Source: Rhodocytophaga rosea
GTDB taxonomy: Bacteria; Bacteroidota; Bacteroidia; Cytophagales; 172606-1
DNA length: 64,000 nt
Assembly: GCF_010119975.1 (NCBI RefSeq)
Contig: NZ_CP048222.1
Location: forward strand, 6,796,501-6,860,500
Reading direction: 5' to 3'
Shown here: in pieces, positions 36,734 to 48,200 of the stretch
Layout of the letters: each line of letters begins with the position of its first letter
Numbering within the stretch: the first letter of the stretch is position 1
Position numbers and translations under genes: made by a program
Notes under the pieces: generated by a model
What the model was told of the DNA's origin: nothing
Database searches by the model: none
The model's input: the letters and a program-made list of their open reading frames with translations, nothing else

Positions 36734-39325
36734 CTATTTTATAATCTCCAGCCGAAGGGCTTCATGCACAGCTTTTGCCCGTGTATTTACATCAAGTTTA
36801 GAAAGGATGGCAGAGATGTGGTGGTCCACCGTTTTGGCGGAAATAAAAAGGATATCGGCGATTTCTTTATTCTGTTTGCCACCTTTTAATAACTGCAATA
36901 TTTCTAACTCCCTGCTTGTTAAAAATCTAGGATTGGTCTGGGTAGATTTTCTAATTCCTCTTGGGATGCTTTTAATCCCTTCTGCACGCATTTCCTGCTT
37001 CATTTTTTCGTAAACGGCACTTGCTCCCAGTTCCTGCATACTGGCAATTGCTTGTTTCTTGTCAGACTCATCTCCATCAAACAGCGCGAGCGCCTGCTCA
37101 TACGGGCAACCTAACTGCTGCCAGAATGCTGCCTCTTCCAACGCCATTGGTACAGGAGTTATTTCATCATTTTCTCCTATTTCAGTAAGAAAGGGATCGT
37201 GTTTCCTTGCTTTCCGTAACCAGTAGTAAAACTTACTTCTTTTGGAAACTTTACTCACCTCCCGGAACATGCGTAAGGCCTGGTTAAGCGCCTCTGGTTC
37301 AATATAAGTCTTTCCGGTCAGCCATTCATATTCCAGTAAAGCATATAAGGCTGGTATCATTCTTTGCAATTCCATGGTTTCAAAAGCCATAGTTTTTGCC
37401 TCGAGTAATAAAGGAAGTGCATCCGGATCTCCTCTTCTTGTCTTGATAATTCCAGCAACGGTAAGGGCACCAATTTTTATCACCGGTACCAGGGTTTCAT
37501 TTTTTAGCAGGTCAGTTGCGTTGTTATAGGCTTCCTTCCAGAAACCGGTTTCGAGGTGTAGCCTGGCTTTCCAGCCGAGCATATACAACTTCATGGCATC
37601 CAGGTCTCTTTCTTCACAATAAATGATACCCTCGTCCAGTTCTTTTGTCGCAAAGGCATAGTCTTTTATCACAATCGCATTACTGCCCATTTCAATGTAG
37701 GCGCGGGCGACATGTTCGTGGTAGGAATGTTGAAGGGCAATTTCCATGCTTCGCCGCAGCAACGCTACCCCTTTTGGCCTGGAAGATGGATCGAGCATAA
37801 GGGTTGAACCCATACTGTTCAAGGCATTTGCTACCGTTTCCTGATCGTCCAGTTCCCTGGCAATCGCAATTGCTTTTTCTCCCCAGAGCAGGCATTCATC
37901 CGATAGATCTGACTGCAATTTTAACTGCGACATATTGCTAAAGGCCATAGCCTTTGCCCTTGATGGGGGTTGGTCTTCCAGGATTTCAACCGCCTGGCTG
38001 GCAAAACTTCTAGCCTGTTTTCCGTTTCCATCAAACCACCATAGCCGGGAGAGAAACCGGAGGCAATTGCCTGTTTTCTCGTTTTCTTTTTTCTCCTTCC
38101 AAAGCTGTAAGGCTTTTCCTGTGTAGATGATGGCTTCTTTAATCTGGTTAGTGAGATAACATTCATAGGCATAGGCTTCATAGAATTGAACCAGCAAAGC
38201 CCTATCATTCCCCTGGTAATATTCAATGGCTGACAGATACAATTTAGCTGCTTCGATGTGGGCACCCAGTGCCGCCGCTTGCCTGGCGGCAGGAGGAGCA
38301 TATTGAACAACCAGGGCATATTCATTTGCATTTTTGGCATGGTGTACAATGCGTTCAATTTCCTGGTTTTGTTCAAAACTTTCCCGCAGCAGATGCAATA
38401 TCTTTTTATGTAAGGCTACCCTTTTTAAAGGTGATAAAGAAGTTTCGATGGTTCTCCGGAATAATTCGTGTTTAAAAGAAATATAGCCTTCTTTAATGAT
38501 AAGCACTTTTAGTTCCAGACACTGATCCAAGGCAGAAGCATATAAAGGTTCCAGTCTTTCAAGATATTTTACTTCGAAGCTGTTGGGGATGACTGAAAGT
38601 AACTCTATAGCCTGCCTGGTTTTTTCCTCCTTGCGATTATACGAAGCTAATATGGAATCCCTGATATTATCTGGCAATACCTGATTATAAGTGGCCAGAA
38701 TTTCAGTTACATAAAAAGGATTTCCACCGGAAAGCGTATATAACTCTTCGCCACTGTATTTTCTGTTGCCAACCATTTTTTCAACCACCTGCCTCGATAA
38801 TGGTGTTAACTGTAAGCGGGTAAATGTATCAGGCGGCAACTGGCCCAGTATATTCCGTAAGGGATGTTGTGAGGATATTTCATCATCGCGGTAGGTAAGA
38901 ATAAACAGGCATTTTAACCTGCTAATGCGCCTTGCCAGAAATTTTATAAAATCCAGGGTTGCTTCATCCGCCCAGTGTATGTCTTCAAATACAATGATGG
39001 TTTTTTGATTTGAATCGCTTAATTCATGGAAAAACCTGCTGAACAGTGTGGCCCTTTCTTCAATGGTATGCATCGCAGGCCAGAGGTCATGCCTCATTTG
39101 CCCTAAAATATCATAGAGCGGAGCCAGCGGGCGTGGGGTAAATAAGGCATCGCAGGCACCCCAATATACCTGTTCATCTTCCTGCTGCTTACAAAACACT
39201 TTTACCAGAGAAGTTTTACCTAATCCGGCTTCTCCGGTCACAAATACACAATGTCCCTCCGAAGAAATTTGCTCATATATGGTTTGCAAACTATCAAGAA
39301 AGATTTCCCGCTCAATTAGCTGCAT
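36734..39325 (-). CDS. ATPase-LuxR transcriptional regulator (MalT/LAL-type)
   Basis: 863 residues. An N-terminal AAA/NTPase has Walker A GEAGLGKTS (31-39) and Walker B IIVFEDIHWAD (110-120). A long helical TPR-like middle follows (about 300-760). A C-terminal LuxR HTH (about 800-863) shows FLTSRELEILQLLKGGKQNK followed by EIADILFISAKTVDHHISAI. Large ATP-binding LuxR (LAL) regulators of this form respond to a small inducer and activate nearby operons. It is flanked by a DUF4242 gene on the same strand (36360-36635) and a divergent tandem-DUF4242 gene (39461), making these the likely targets (inference). The 135-bp divergent gap with 39461 should hold the promoter it controls. Confidence 0.9.
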   Translation of the reverse strand: MQLIEREIFLDSLQTIYEQISSEGHCVFVTGEAGLGKTSLVKVFCKQQEDEQVYWGACDALFTPRPLAPLYDILGQMRHDLWPAMHTIEERATLFSRFFHELSDSNQKTIIVFEDIHWADEATLDFIKFLARRISRLKCLFILTYRDDEISSQHPLRNILGQLPPDTFTRLQLTPLSRQVVEKMVGNRKYSGEELYTLSGGNPFYVTEILATYNQVLPDNIRDSILASYNRKEEKTRQAIELLSVIPNSFEVKYLERLEPLYASALDQCLELKVLIIKEGYISFKHELFRRTIETSLSPLKRVALHKKILHLLRESFEQNQEIERIVHHAKNANEYALVVQYAPPAARQAAALGAHIEAAKLYLSAIEYYQGNDRALLVQFYEAYAYECYLTNQIKEAIIYTGKALQLWKEKKENEKTGNCLRFLSRLWWFDGNGKQARSFASQAVEILEDQPPSRAKAMAFSNMSQLKLQSDLSDECLLWGEKAIAIARELDDQETVANALNSMGSTLMLDPSSRPKGVALLRRSMEIALQHSYHEHVARAYIEMGSNAIVIKDYAFATKELDEGIIYCEERDLDAMKLYMLGWKARLHLETGFWKEAYNNATDLLKNETLVPVIKIGALTVAGIIKTRRGDPDALPLLLEAKTMAFETMELQRMIPALYALLEYEWLTGKTYIEPEALNQALRMFREVSKVSKRSKFYYWLRKARKHDPFLTEIGENDEITPVPMALEEAAFWQQLGCPYEQALALFDGDESDKKQAIASMQELGASAVYEKMKQEMRAEGIKSIPRGIRKSTQTNPRFLTSRELEILQLLKGGKQNKEIADILFISAKTVDHHISAILSKLDVNTRAKAVHEALRLEIIK

Positions 39326-39460
39326 AGGTGTGCCAGGATGGATGTGTAAAATATGGAGAAAGCCTCTGTAAAATAGGGAAAATTCCTTATATCCGAAAGG
39401 CCGGCAACGCCTTGTTTTGCATCCGAAAACAACAACAAATCACTTCAACAATCATCAATT

Positions 39461-40102
39461 ATGAAAACGTTCGTAAAAGTGCTTTTCACCGCAAGCATCT
39501 ACAGTATTATTTCCTTTCACTTGTTTGCCCAATCCGGTCAGGCAAGTATTTCTTCCCAATCCTTTGAAGGTAACAGGCATCTGTATATCGATGTTCACCA
39601 GTTACAACCTGGCAAAGTAAAATTTGAGGGCGTTGCCGAAGCACATGCCAAAGATCTGGCCGTTCAAAGCAAATACGGTGTACAATTCTTAAAATACTGG
39701 GTAGATGAACAAAAAGGCCTCGTTTACTGCCTGTCATCCGCCAGCGATAGTGCCTCTATCCGTAAAACGCATGCTGAAGCACATGGCTTGTTGCCAGCTT
39801 ATACTTACCAGGTAACTGATGGTCCGGAGGCAATTATCCATGGAAAGGGTGAATTTTACCTGGATGTATATGAGTTAGGCGCAGGGAAAGTTACGGCAAA
39901 GGATGTAGCTGCGGCACACGAAAAAGATTTAGCTGTTCAGCAAAAGTATGGCGTGAACTTTATTAATTACTGGGTCGATGAAAACAGTGGAACCGTAATG
40001 TGCCTGTCTGAGGCAAAAAACTCTACTTCGGTGATCCATACCCATAAAGAAGCCCATGGATTAGTACCAGCTTATGTATTAAAAGTAAAACAGGGCGAAT
40101 AA
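39461..40102 (+). CDS. Secreted tandem DUF4242 protein
   Basis: 213 residues. A signal peptide (VLFTASIYSIISFHLFAQ) is followed by two DUF4242 modules (about 38-120 and 128-210) that repeat one another: VAEAHAKDLAVQSKYGVQFL / VAAAHEKDLAVQQKYGVNFI, and YWVDEQKGLVYCLSSA / YWVDENSGTVMCLSEA, with TH-EAHGL-PAY ending both. The conserved H, D, C and AHGL positions are the family's likely metal site. Export places it in the periplasm or outside. It is divergent from the ATPase-LuxR regulator (135 bp), a classic regulator-target pair. Confidence 0.82.
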   Translation: MKTFVKVLFTASIYSIISFHLFAQSGQASISSQSFEGNRHLYIDVHQLQPGKVKFEGVAEAHAKDLAVQSKYGVQFLKYWVDEQKGLVYCLSSASDSASIRKTHAEAHGLLPAYTYQVTDGPEAIIHGKGEFYLDVYELGAGKVTAKDVAAAHEKDLAVQQKYGVNFINYWVDENSGTVMCLSEAKNSTSVIHTHKEAHGLVPAYVLKVKQGE

Positions 40103-40505
40103 TGCAACTACTCTTCCTGGCAGGCGATATACCTGCCGGGATTCATTCCTTACACCAGAGCAAAAAGCTATTGAATGGCCAGAATAAGGTAAATACTTGT
40201 TCAGGTTGATTGCCCTATTATTTCAGCTAGTGAAATACTCTATTCAAGAAGAGTAATGCTTTTTTTAAGCCACATTTGCCTTCAGTATATCATTACAGAC
40301 GGAATGCAATAAAATCGCTGATTTACTTGAAGGCACTCAAAAAAATCTTTATCTTCCTGTTAACCTCCCAGCTATTTGCTTACTCATTGATGTACATGTG
40401 TATCATGTTAGGTACATCTGTGTTCATTTACCTGCTATACCTCCATTATTTGCCGGGGTACTTCTGAAAAGTATTTGCTATTAGCTCCTTAAAATCTACC
40501 TTATC
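40103..40505. other. Gene-free stretch before S8 protease gene
   Basis: About 400 bp. A weak hairpin (CCTGGCAGG / CCTGCCGGG, near 40118-40140) follows the DUF4242 gene without a U run. The rest is AT-rich upstream sequence of the protease gene. A TTG-started 63-codon hydrophobic frame (40276) is not convincing. Confidence 0.4.
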
Positions 40506-43500
40506 ATGAAAAAATTTACTTTGTATTGTTTATTAATGTGTTGTTTTCAGGCAGTTGCCCCCGCGCAAACTATCCAGGAGAGTGCGGAAGAGTATGCCTA
40601 TTACCTGAATGGGAAAAAAGTTGCTCTCACGCCAAAGCAAGATGAAATTTTTGTCACTTTCTCATCTAAACCTAATCTGGCTAAAAGTAAAACTTATGCC
40701 GGTAGTTTTCTTAAGGAGGTGGCAACACCTCAGCAAGCAGACGTATTTGCTCCTGCAAATGCCGTTCGGTATAGGGTGAATGCAGGCCAGGCAGGGTTGT
40801 CTGGAAGCTACCAGCGAGTAGAAAAACAGCTCAAAAGTAATCCGGATGTCATTACAGCTTATCCTGCTTTTATGGTGGGTAAAGACAAAGTATTTGTGGG
40901 TAATAAAATTCACTTCAGCATAAAGAAAGGCGCTGACCTGGCACAGATCAAAGCCTTTCTGAAAAATAATAAAGCAGCAATTGTAGAAGAAATTAACCTG
41001 GGAGACAGAATACAATATGTAGTAGCCGTAAGTAAGGGAGGCAGTGTGTTCAACACCGCAAATAGCTTGTTTGAAAGTGGACAGGTAGAGTTTGCAGAGC
41101 CTGACTTTACATTCACCGGCTATAGTCATTTAACACCTAACGATGTATATTTTTCCGCACAATGGTTTTTGAACCAGGCATCCGATGCTGATATAGATGC
41201 CCCGGAAGCATGGAATATTAATACTGGCGCTTATTCTGTAACCGTAGCTGTTATCGATGGCCATGGTTATGAACTTTCTCACCCGGATATGGCAGGAAAA
41301 ATAGTGAATCCTTATGATGCAGTGAACAATGATAATATTCCTGCACCGGAGAATGCCTATGCCAATCATGGTACGCCCTGTGCCGGCTTAATCGCAGCTA
41401 CCACCAATAATACGACTGGTGTGGCTGGTGTAGGATTTAATATCAAAGTGATGCCAATTGCGATGGGTTATAATGCCATCAGTACTGGTAGTTTTTCTAC
41501 CGATGCTACTGTTATTGCCAGAGCGGCATCCAAGGTAATTAATTCACCAGGGGTGGTCGCCGTAAGTAATAGCTATTCCTTTGGTTCGGCTAGTTTTGCA
41601 GCTTCCGTTGAAGCGAGTTTTACATCCATGCGCACCAACAGCCGGGGAGGATTGGGGGCAGTTATCCTTGCTTCTACCGCCAATGACAATCTAAATAATC
41701 CTACCGTGTATCCGGCTAGTTATACCAATGTGGTAGGCGTAGGAGCTTCTGATAGTTTTGATAAAAGAGCAAGTTTTTCAAATTATGGCAACCTGGTAGA
41801 TATCGTAGCACCCGGTGTGAATACGTATACGACCGATCGGATCGGAGCAGCCGGTTATAATACCGGGAGTGATTATACTTATTTTAATGGCACCTCAGCG
41901 GCTTGCCCGGTTGCGGCTGGGGTGGTAGGCTTGATGGCTTCGGTAAACCAGAACGCAAACTGGGCCTTATTAATGTCCTATCTGCTGCAATCTACAGATA
42001 AGGTAGCCGGGTATACCTATTCACCTGGTTATTCGTACGGCACCTGGAACAATGAAATGGGTTACGGACGGATAAATGCCTTTAAAGCCTTGCAAAAAAT
42101 GCTGGGAGCACCTATCGTCAATTCCTTTGATCCGGCCGGAGGACCAGTAGGAAGCAGTGTTACCATTAAAGGAAGTAAATTCCTGGGCACTACTGCAGTT
42201 ACTTTTAATAATGTTCAGGCTCAGTTTACAGTCGTAAATGCTACCACCATTATCGCTACTTCTCCTTCCGCTAATACCGGACCTATCCGGGTAACTAACT
42301 TTGCTGGTACAGGCACTGGCGGTACGTATATCTTGTCTTCCTATTGTGTTCCTGCCTTCGATAATCCTTGTTCTACCGGAGATTATATTAATAATTTCAG
42401 CCTCAACACCCTTGTCAACAATAGCTCAGGCTGTAATGGGCAAACGGCTAATTATATCAATTATGCACCTACAGGCACCAAAACTACCCAGCTTCAGAAA
42501 GGGCAAAGTTATACCATTAGTATGCAGGGAGGGCCTAATTTATCGCAAGGCTTTGGGGTGTGGATTGACTATAATAATGACAGTGATTTTGGAGATACAG
42601 GCGAATTTGTGTATGCTTCTCCCTCAGCTGGTAAAACTGTTTTTACTGGTACTGTTACGATTCCTGCTTCAGCATCAGCCGGCGAGAGGCGCATGCGTGT
42701 CCGGACTAAGTATTTTGCTGTGCCTGCTGCCAGTGAGTGGTGTGCGAAATACACGGTAGGGGAAGTAGAAGATTATACGGTGAGCATCGGGTACTGTATT
42801 CCACAAGCCAACTGTGCTTTTGGAGATTATATCAATAATTTCAGCTTTAATACCCTGGTTAACAATAATACAGGCTGTAATACAGAAGTAGCCTCCGTAA
42901 ATGGCTATATCAATAACCCGGCTACCGGAACACTTACCACTACGGTAAGCAAAGGAAAAACCTATGCTTTGAAAATGCAGGCAGGTTCTTTTCCGCAGGG
43001 TTTTGGGGTATGGATTGATTATAACAACGACCAGGATTTTAATGACAGTGGAGAGTTTATATATGGTTCTCCATCAGCCACCACGAGTTTACTTACTACC
43101 AACATTACCATTCCTTCAACCGTTTCCACCGGACAGCGCAGAATGAGGGTCAGATGTAAGTACAATGGTACTTTCACGGCTGCTGAATCTTGTACGGATG
43201 TTACCTCCGGAGGAGAAACAGAAGATTATACCATCACGATCAATGATGGAGTAGTAACCTCTTCCCAGTGGAACAAGCGTTTTGGCGGCAGTGGGGCAGA
43301 TAATTTTAGTATAGTGATCAAAACTTCTGATGGCGGCTATCTGCTGGGCGGACATTCTACTTCAGCCGTGAGCGGCGACAGAACCCAAGGCACGCAAGGG
43401 GCACAGGATTACTGGATTGTAAAAACGGATGCTTCCGGCAATAAGCAGTGGGACAAACGTTTTGGCGGTTCAGCCGGAGATTATCTCAATACGATCATCC

Positions 43501-44836
43501 GCACTTCGGATGGCGGCTACTTACTGGGAGGTAATTCTCTGTCAGGCATCTCAGGAGATAAGTCGCAGGCTTCTCAAGGCGGACAGGATTATTGGGTAGT
43601 GAAGATTACTTCTACCGGCACCAAACAATGGGACAAACGATTCGGGGGTAGTGGTAATGATGATTTGCGTACCTTGTATCAGCTTTCCACAGGAGAGTAT
43701 ATCCTAAGCGGCAATTCTCTGTCAGGAATCTCTGGCGATAAGAGTCAGGCTTCGCAAGGGGCAACCGATTATTGGGTGATCAAGATCAGCTCTACCGGAG
43801 GGAAAATATGGGATAAACGCTTTGGTGGATCGGGTGATGACTGGGTAGAAGCATCAGTTGTGAATTCAGATGGCAGCATTGTACTGGCCGGAAGGTCAGC
43901 CTCAGGCTTAAGTGGAGACAAGAGTCAGGCTTCACAGGGCGGCAGAGACTTCTGGGTGATCAAGATCAATTCTACAGGGGGTAAGGTGTGGGACAAACGT
44001 TTTGGGGGTTCAGGCAATGAAGATGCCTATGCGATGGCTACAACTGGTGATGGCGGTTTCTTGATAGGAGGCTTGTCTACTTCAGGCGTGAGTGGAGACA
44101 AGAGTCAGGCTTCGCAAGGCGGACAGGATTTCTGGGTGATCAGGCTCAACTCCACAGGCGGGAAAGTATGGGACAAGCGATTTGGGGGTAGCCTGACAGA
44201 AGATCTTCGGTCGGTGATCCGTACCTCGGATGGGGGTTATTTACTAGGTGGTAAATCAGATTCAGGCGTGAGTGGAGACAAAACCCAAGGTTCACAAGGG
44301 GGCAGGATTACTGGGCAGTTAAAATCACATCTACAGGCACCAAGCAATGGGACAAACGCTTTGGAGGTTCAGCAGCAGAAGAGTTAAGAACGGTGTTACA
44401 GACTTCCGATGGAGGCTACTTGTTAGCAGGCAGATCTGATTCTGGCATAGGCGGAGATAAATCACAAGCTTCGCAAGGCGGTACTGATTACTGGATGGTG
44501 AAAGTGTCTTCCAGTGGTGGTGCCAGAATAGCCTCTGAGCAGGAACTGATAGCAGAAGAGGAGCATATGGAGGCAGATTTCCACTTACAGGCTGATCCGA
44601 ATCCATTCACTGAGAAAATCACCATTAGCTTTACTTTGCCTCAAACTGAGCAAGTGAGATTAAAAGTGTATAACAGTATCGGGCTGGAGGTTAATACTTT
44701 ATTTGAAGGCGAAGCCGAGAAAGACAAAGCCTATATGTTTGAGTGGAAAGCCACCGATCAGCAGCCAGGCATGTACATCATCCGACTAGGCAGCGAAAGT
44801 AAAGTTCAGACTAAAAAAGTGATCCTTGTAAAATAA
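40506..44836 (+). CDS. T9SS-secreted S8 (subtilisin-like) protease with GEVED domains and seven-repeat region, one frameshift
   Basis: As read, translation stops at 44387 because of a -1 shift in the GGGGG at 44298-44302. Restoring one base joins it to the frame ending 44836, giving about 1,443 residues. Order: signal peptide (CLLMCCFQAVAPAQ), propeptide-like region (25-210), subtilase domain with D251 (AVIDGHGYELSHP), H288 (NHGTPCAG), N393 and S464 (NGTSAACPVA), an IPT/TIG domain (about 535-615), two GEVED modules (GEVEDYTVSI, GETEDYTITI), seven 60-aa repeats, and a T9SS type A sorting domain (DPNPFTEKITISF to TKKVILVK). Subtilases cut proteins outside the cell. The frameshift would remove the sorting domain and so secretion. 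Confidence 0.86.
43272..44510 (+). repeat. Seven tandem 180-nt (60-aa) repeats, S8 protease
   Basis: Repeat anchors (codons for the residue before KRFGG) fall at 43272, 43452, 43632, 43812, 43992, 44172 and 44351: a period of exactly 180 nt except the last, one base short because of the frameshift. Unit pattern: KRFGGSG-D, then SDGGYLLGG-S-SG-SGDKSQ and ASQGG-DYWV. Confidence 0.9.
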
Positions 44837-44869
44837 TTAATTTCTGCTAAAAAATTGTATTTATCTGAG

Positions 44870-44898
44870 AGCCGGACTATATGTCCGGCTTTTATTTT
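44870..44898 (+). terminator. Rho-independent terminator
   Basis: AGCCGGAC / GTCCGGCT stem (44870-44877, 44883-44890) with a short TATAT loop and a T-rich tail, 33 bp after the S8 protease stop. The M6 protease gene has a related one at 49409. Confidence 0.85.
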
Positions 44899-45299
44899 AT
44901 ATGTGGAAGTAAGAAGTTTTGTATGAGTAAATGTATTTTATAAGAGCATTGTGTTTAGTTATGGCATTAAAAACACGGAAAGCACTGGCAGAAAAAGCTT
45001 ATTTACCGCTTAAAATTTTATTTTACATCCCTTTAAAAATTTCACATTTCCCTGTTAACCTTTCTTCCAGACGGGCACTAAACTGTGTACCTGACCTAAG
45101 AGAATCTATCCTTCAAACAGATTAGCAGCCCATTAAAACTACTGTTATCCACACTCATTTTTTGTAACAAGAAATAGTATCAGCCCGGTGTTTTATTCAC
45201 TATTCAAAAGAGTGGCCTTATAATCTGTTGCTTACCAATTAATAATAACTAAACAACAAAAAAATCTATTCACATCATTACCAAAGTTTTAAACAAACC
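44899..45299. other. Gene-free stretch before M6 protease gene
   Basis: About 400 AT-rich bp between the two protease genes. A 64-codon frame at 44931-45125 has no recognisable features and was not accepted. The M6 gene must have its own promoter here, because a terminator closes the upstream gene. Confidence 0.4.
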
Positions 45300-48200
45300 A
45301 TGAAAATTAAACAATTTATTATCAGTGCGTATTTGTTATTGTGCGGTTTGCCCATGATGGCCCAGCAACCCTCTAATTGTCCGGCTTCCCCCTATCCGAT
45401 CACCATTAAACAAGCGGATGGGACTTCCATAACCATTATCGGAAAAGGGAACTTACTAAATTCCTGGACTGAAACCGTGGATGGCTATACAGTCGTAGAA
45501 AAAAACGGAATGTATGAATATGCCCGTAAAGTAGATGGCAAACTGGTAGCTACAGGAGTAAAAGCCAGAAATTCAGAGGAAAGAAAACCGGAAGAAAAAA
45601 CATTTCTGCAAAAAACACCTAAATCATTGAAGCCGGATGCACCTTCGCAGTCTAATACATCTCTACTTAATCCGTCAAATTCGCCATTATTAAGCGGGCA
45701 GAATGCAGGCTATCCCAGGTCAGGAAATATAAAAACCCTGCTTATTTTAATTAAATATCCTGATATGCCCAATACGTATGGAAATGCTTATTTCAATAAT
45801 ATGATGAATGCCACAAATTACAGAGGTACTGGCAGCTTCAGAGATTTCTTTATTAAAAGCTCCGTGTACTCTCTAACCGTAGATACCGATGTAGTCGGAT
45901 GGTATACCGCCAAAAATAGTTACGAGTACTATGGCAAGAAAAACGGCGATCTTCGCTCCGTTGATCTGGTGCGGGAGGCAGTAGATGCTGCAAACAAAGC
46001 AGGGGTAGATTTTTCAAAATATGATAATGATAAAGATGGAAAAGTAGACGGAATCATTGTTGCCCATGCTGGTCCGGGAGCAGAAGAAGGAAACCAGTTG
46101 CAATATATCTGGTCGCACCGCTGGTGGTTATCAGCCAACAGCAAGCAGGTTAGCTATGATGGAGTGCTAGTTGAAGATTATATGATTAACCCGGAGACCA
46201 GGATTTTTACCAACGATATTGTAGGCATAGGTGTTTACTGCCATGAATTCGGCCATAATCTGGGCTTACCAGATTTATACGATACTGATGAAAAAAATGG
46301 CAGTTCTGAAGGAATAGGCGAATGGTGCTTAATGGGCAGTGCCGGCTGGCTAGGCAAAGAGCATCAACCTGGCAATATGAGTGCCTGGGCAAGAACAACT
46401 CTGGGATGGATGTCGCCTACTACGATTACTACACCTGGTAATTACTCCTTATATTTTGGTGCAATTGGGTACCGGATGAATACACCTGTGCCTAATGAAT
46501 ATTTCCTGATAGAAAACCGGCAGAAATTAAACCTGGATGTGGCGTTGAATGGAAGTGGTCTGGCCATCTGGCATATCAATACGGATAAAACATCTATGTA
46601 TCCGCCTACCAATTATGTAAATGCCGATGAAAACTTAAAAGGGGTAGATCTGGAAGAGGCCGATGGCAGAAATGATCTGGATTATCAACTCAACCGGGGG
46701 GATGCAGGTGATTTATTTGCGGGGCCTTCTAACAAGACAGCATTTAATGACAATACATATCCTAATTCAAAAACCTATACCGGCGTGAGTTCTGGTGTTA
46801 ATATTCATGATATTTCTATATATGACAATGGCACTACCAGCAGATACAAAGCCTTATTTACGGTAGGCAATGCCTTATCTTCAGGTGGGTATGATTTTCC
46901 GCTTTCCTATCCATATGGTTGCAATAACAGTGATTATATCAATCATTTCGGCCTGAATACCCTTGTTAATAGTAATTCTGGTTGTAACGGGCTGGCGAAT
47001 AACTATATTAATCATGCCCCAACTGGCACGAAAACTACCCAGTTACTGGCTGGAAAAACTTATGGTATTAGTATGCAATCGGGTCCAAATCCACAAGGCT
47101 TTGGGGTATGGATTGATTTTAATGATAACAAGACGTTTGATGATCCCGGGGAATTTGTATACCACTCTGGTACAGCCAGCACCGGCGGATTTATCAGCAG
47201 CATAACTATTCCGGATAATTTTCTGGGTAACGGCTTAAAACGGATGCGGGTACGGAGTGTGTATAATTATGTGCCTACAGCGTTAGATGCTGATAAAGCG
47301 CTTGGAAGACCGGGAGAAACAGAAGACTATACCATTAGCATTGGTCACTGCACCCCATTTTATGCCGCACCTTGCACTTCAGGAGATTATATCGATGATT
47401 TTAGTTTTAATACCCTGGATCATCAAAACTCAGGTTGTAATGGGCAACCAAACAATTATATTAATTTAAATCCACTGTATGTGTTAACAACCGCCGTAGT
47501 GAAAGGTCAGACGTATCCCATCAGCATGCAATCCGGGCCAAGTGCACAGGGCTTTGGCGTGTGGATCGATTATAATGATGACCAGGATTTTAATGATAGC
47601 GGTGAGTTTGTATATGCTTCGCCTACCTACGGAACAGGCATATTTAAGGGTACAGTTACCATTCCTGCTACTATTACAGCAGGATACAAACGAGTGCGCA
47701 TACGAAGCAAATTTGGGGCTGTGGTTACAAGCGGTCAAGCATGTGAGCAGTTTGCTTTAGGCGAAACCCAGGACTATACTATTACGGTTGCCAATCCGGT
47801 AGTAGCTACTTCGCAATGGAACAAGCGCTTTGGCGGCAGTGGGGCAGATAACTTTAGTGTAGTCATTAAAACTTCAGATGGCGGCTATCTGTTAGGCGGA
47901 CACTCAACTTCTGCTATATCTGGTGACAGAACTCAGGGTACGCAAGGGGCACAGGATTACTGGATTGTAAAAACGGATGCTTCCGGCAATAAGCAGTGGG
48001 ACAAACGCTTTGGTGGTTCTGCCGGAGATTATCTCAATACGATCATCCGCACTTCGGATGGCGGCTACTTGTTAGGAGGAAACTCAATGTCAGGTATCAG
48101 TGGAGATAAAACGCAGGCTTCTCAAGGCGGACAGGATTATTGGGTAGTCAAGATTACTTCTACCGGCACCAAACAATGGGACAAACGATTCGGGGTAGTG

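Noticed and set aside
40276-40467. 63-codon hydrophobic frame upstream of the S8 protease gene
   Set aside because: It needs a TTG start, has no recognisable signal or family, and sits in a promoter-like gap.
44931-45125. 64-codon frame between the two protease genes
   Set aside because: Mixed composition with no domain, membrane or signal pattern; likely chance.
26648-48195. G-run phase variation as the explanation for frameshifts
   Set aside because: Runs of three to five Gs are too short for usual slippage switching; homopolymer sequencing error is the simpler reading, pending reads.
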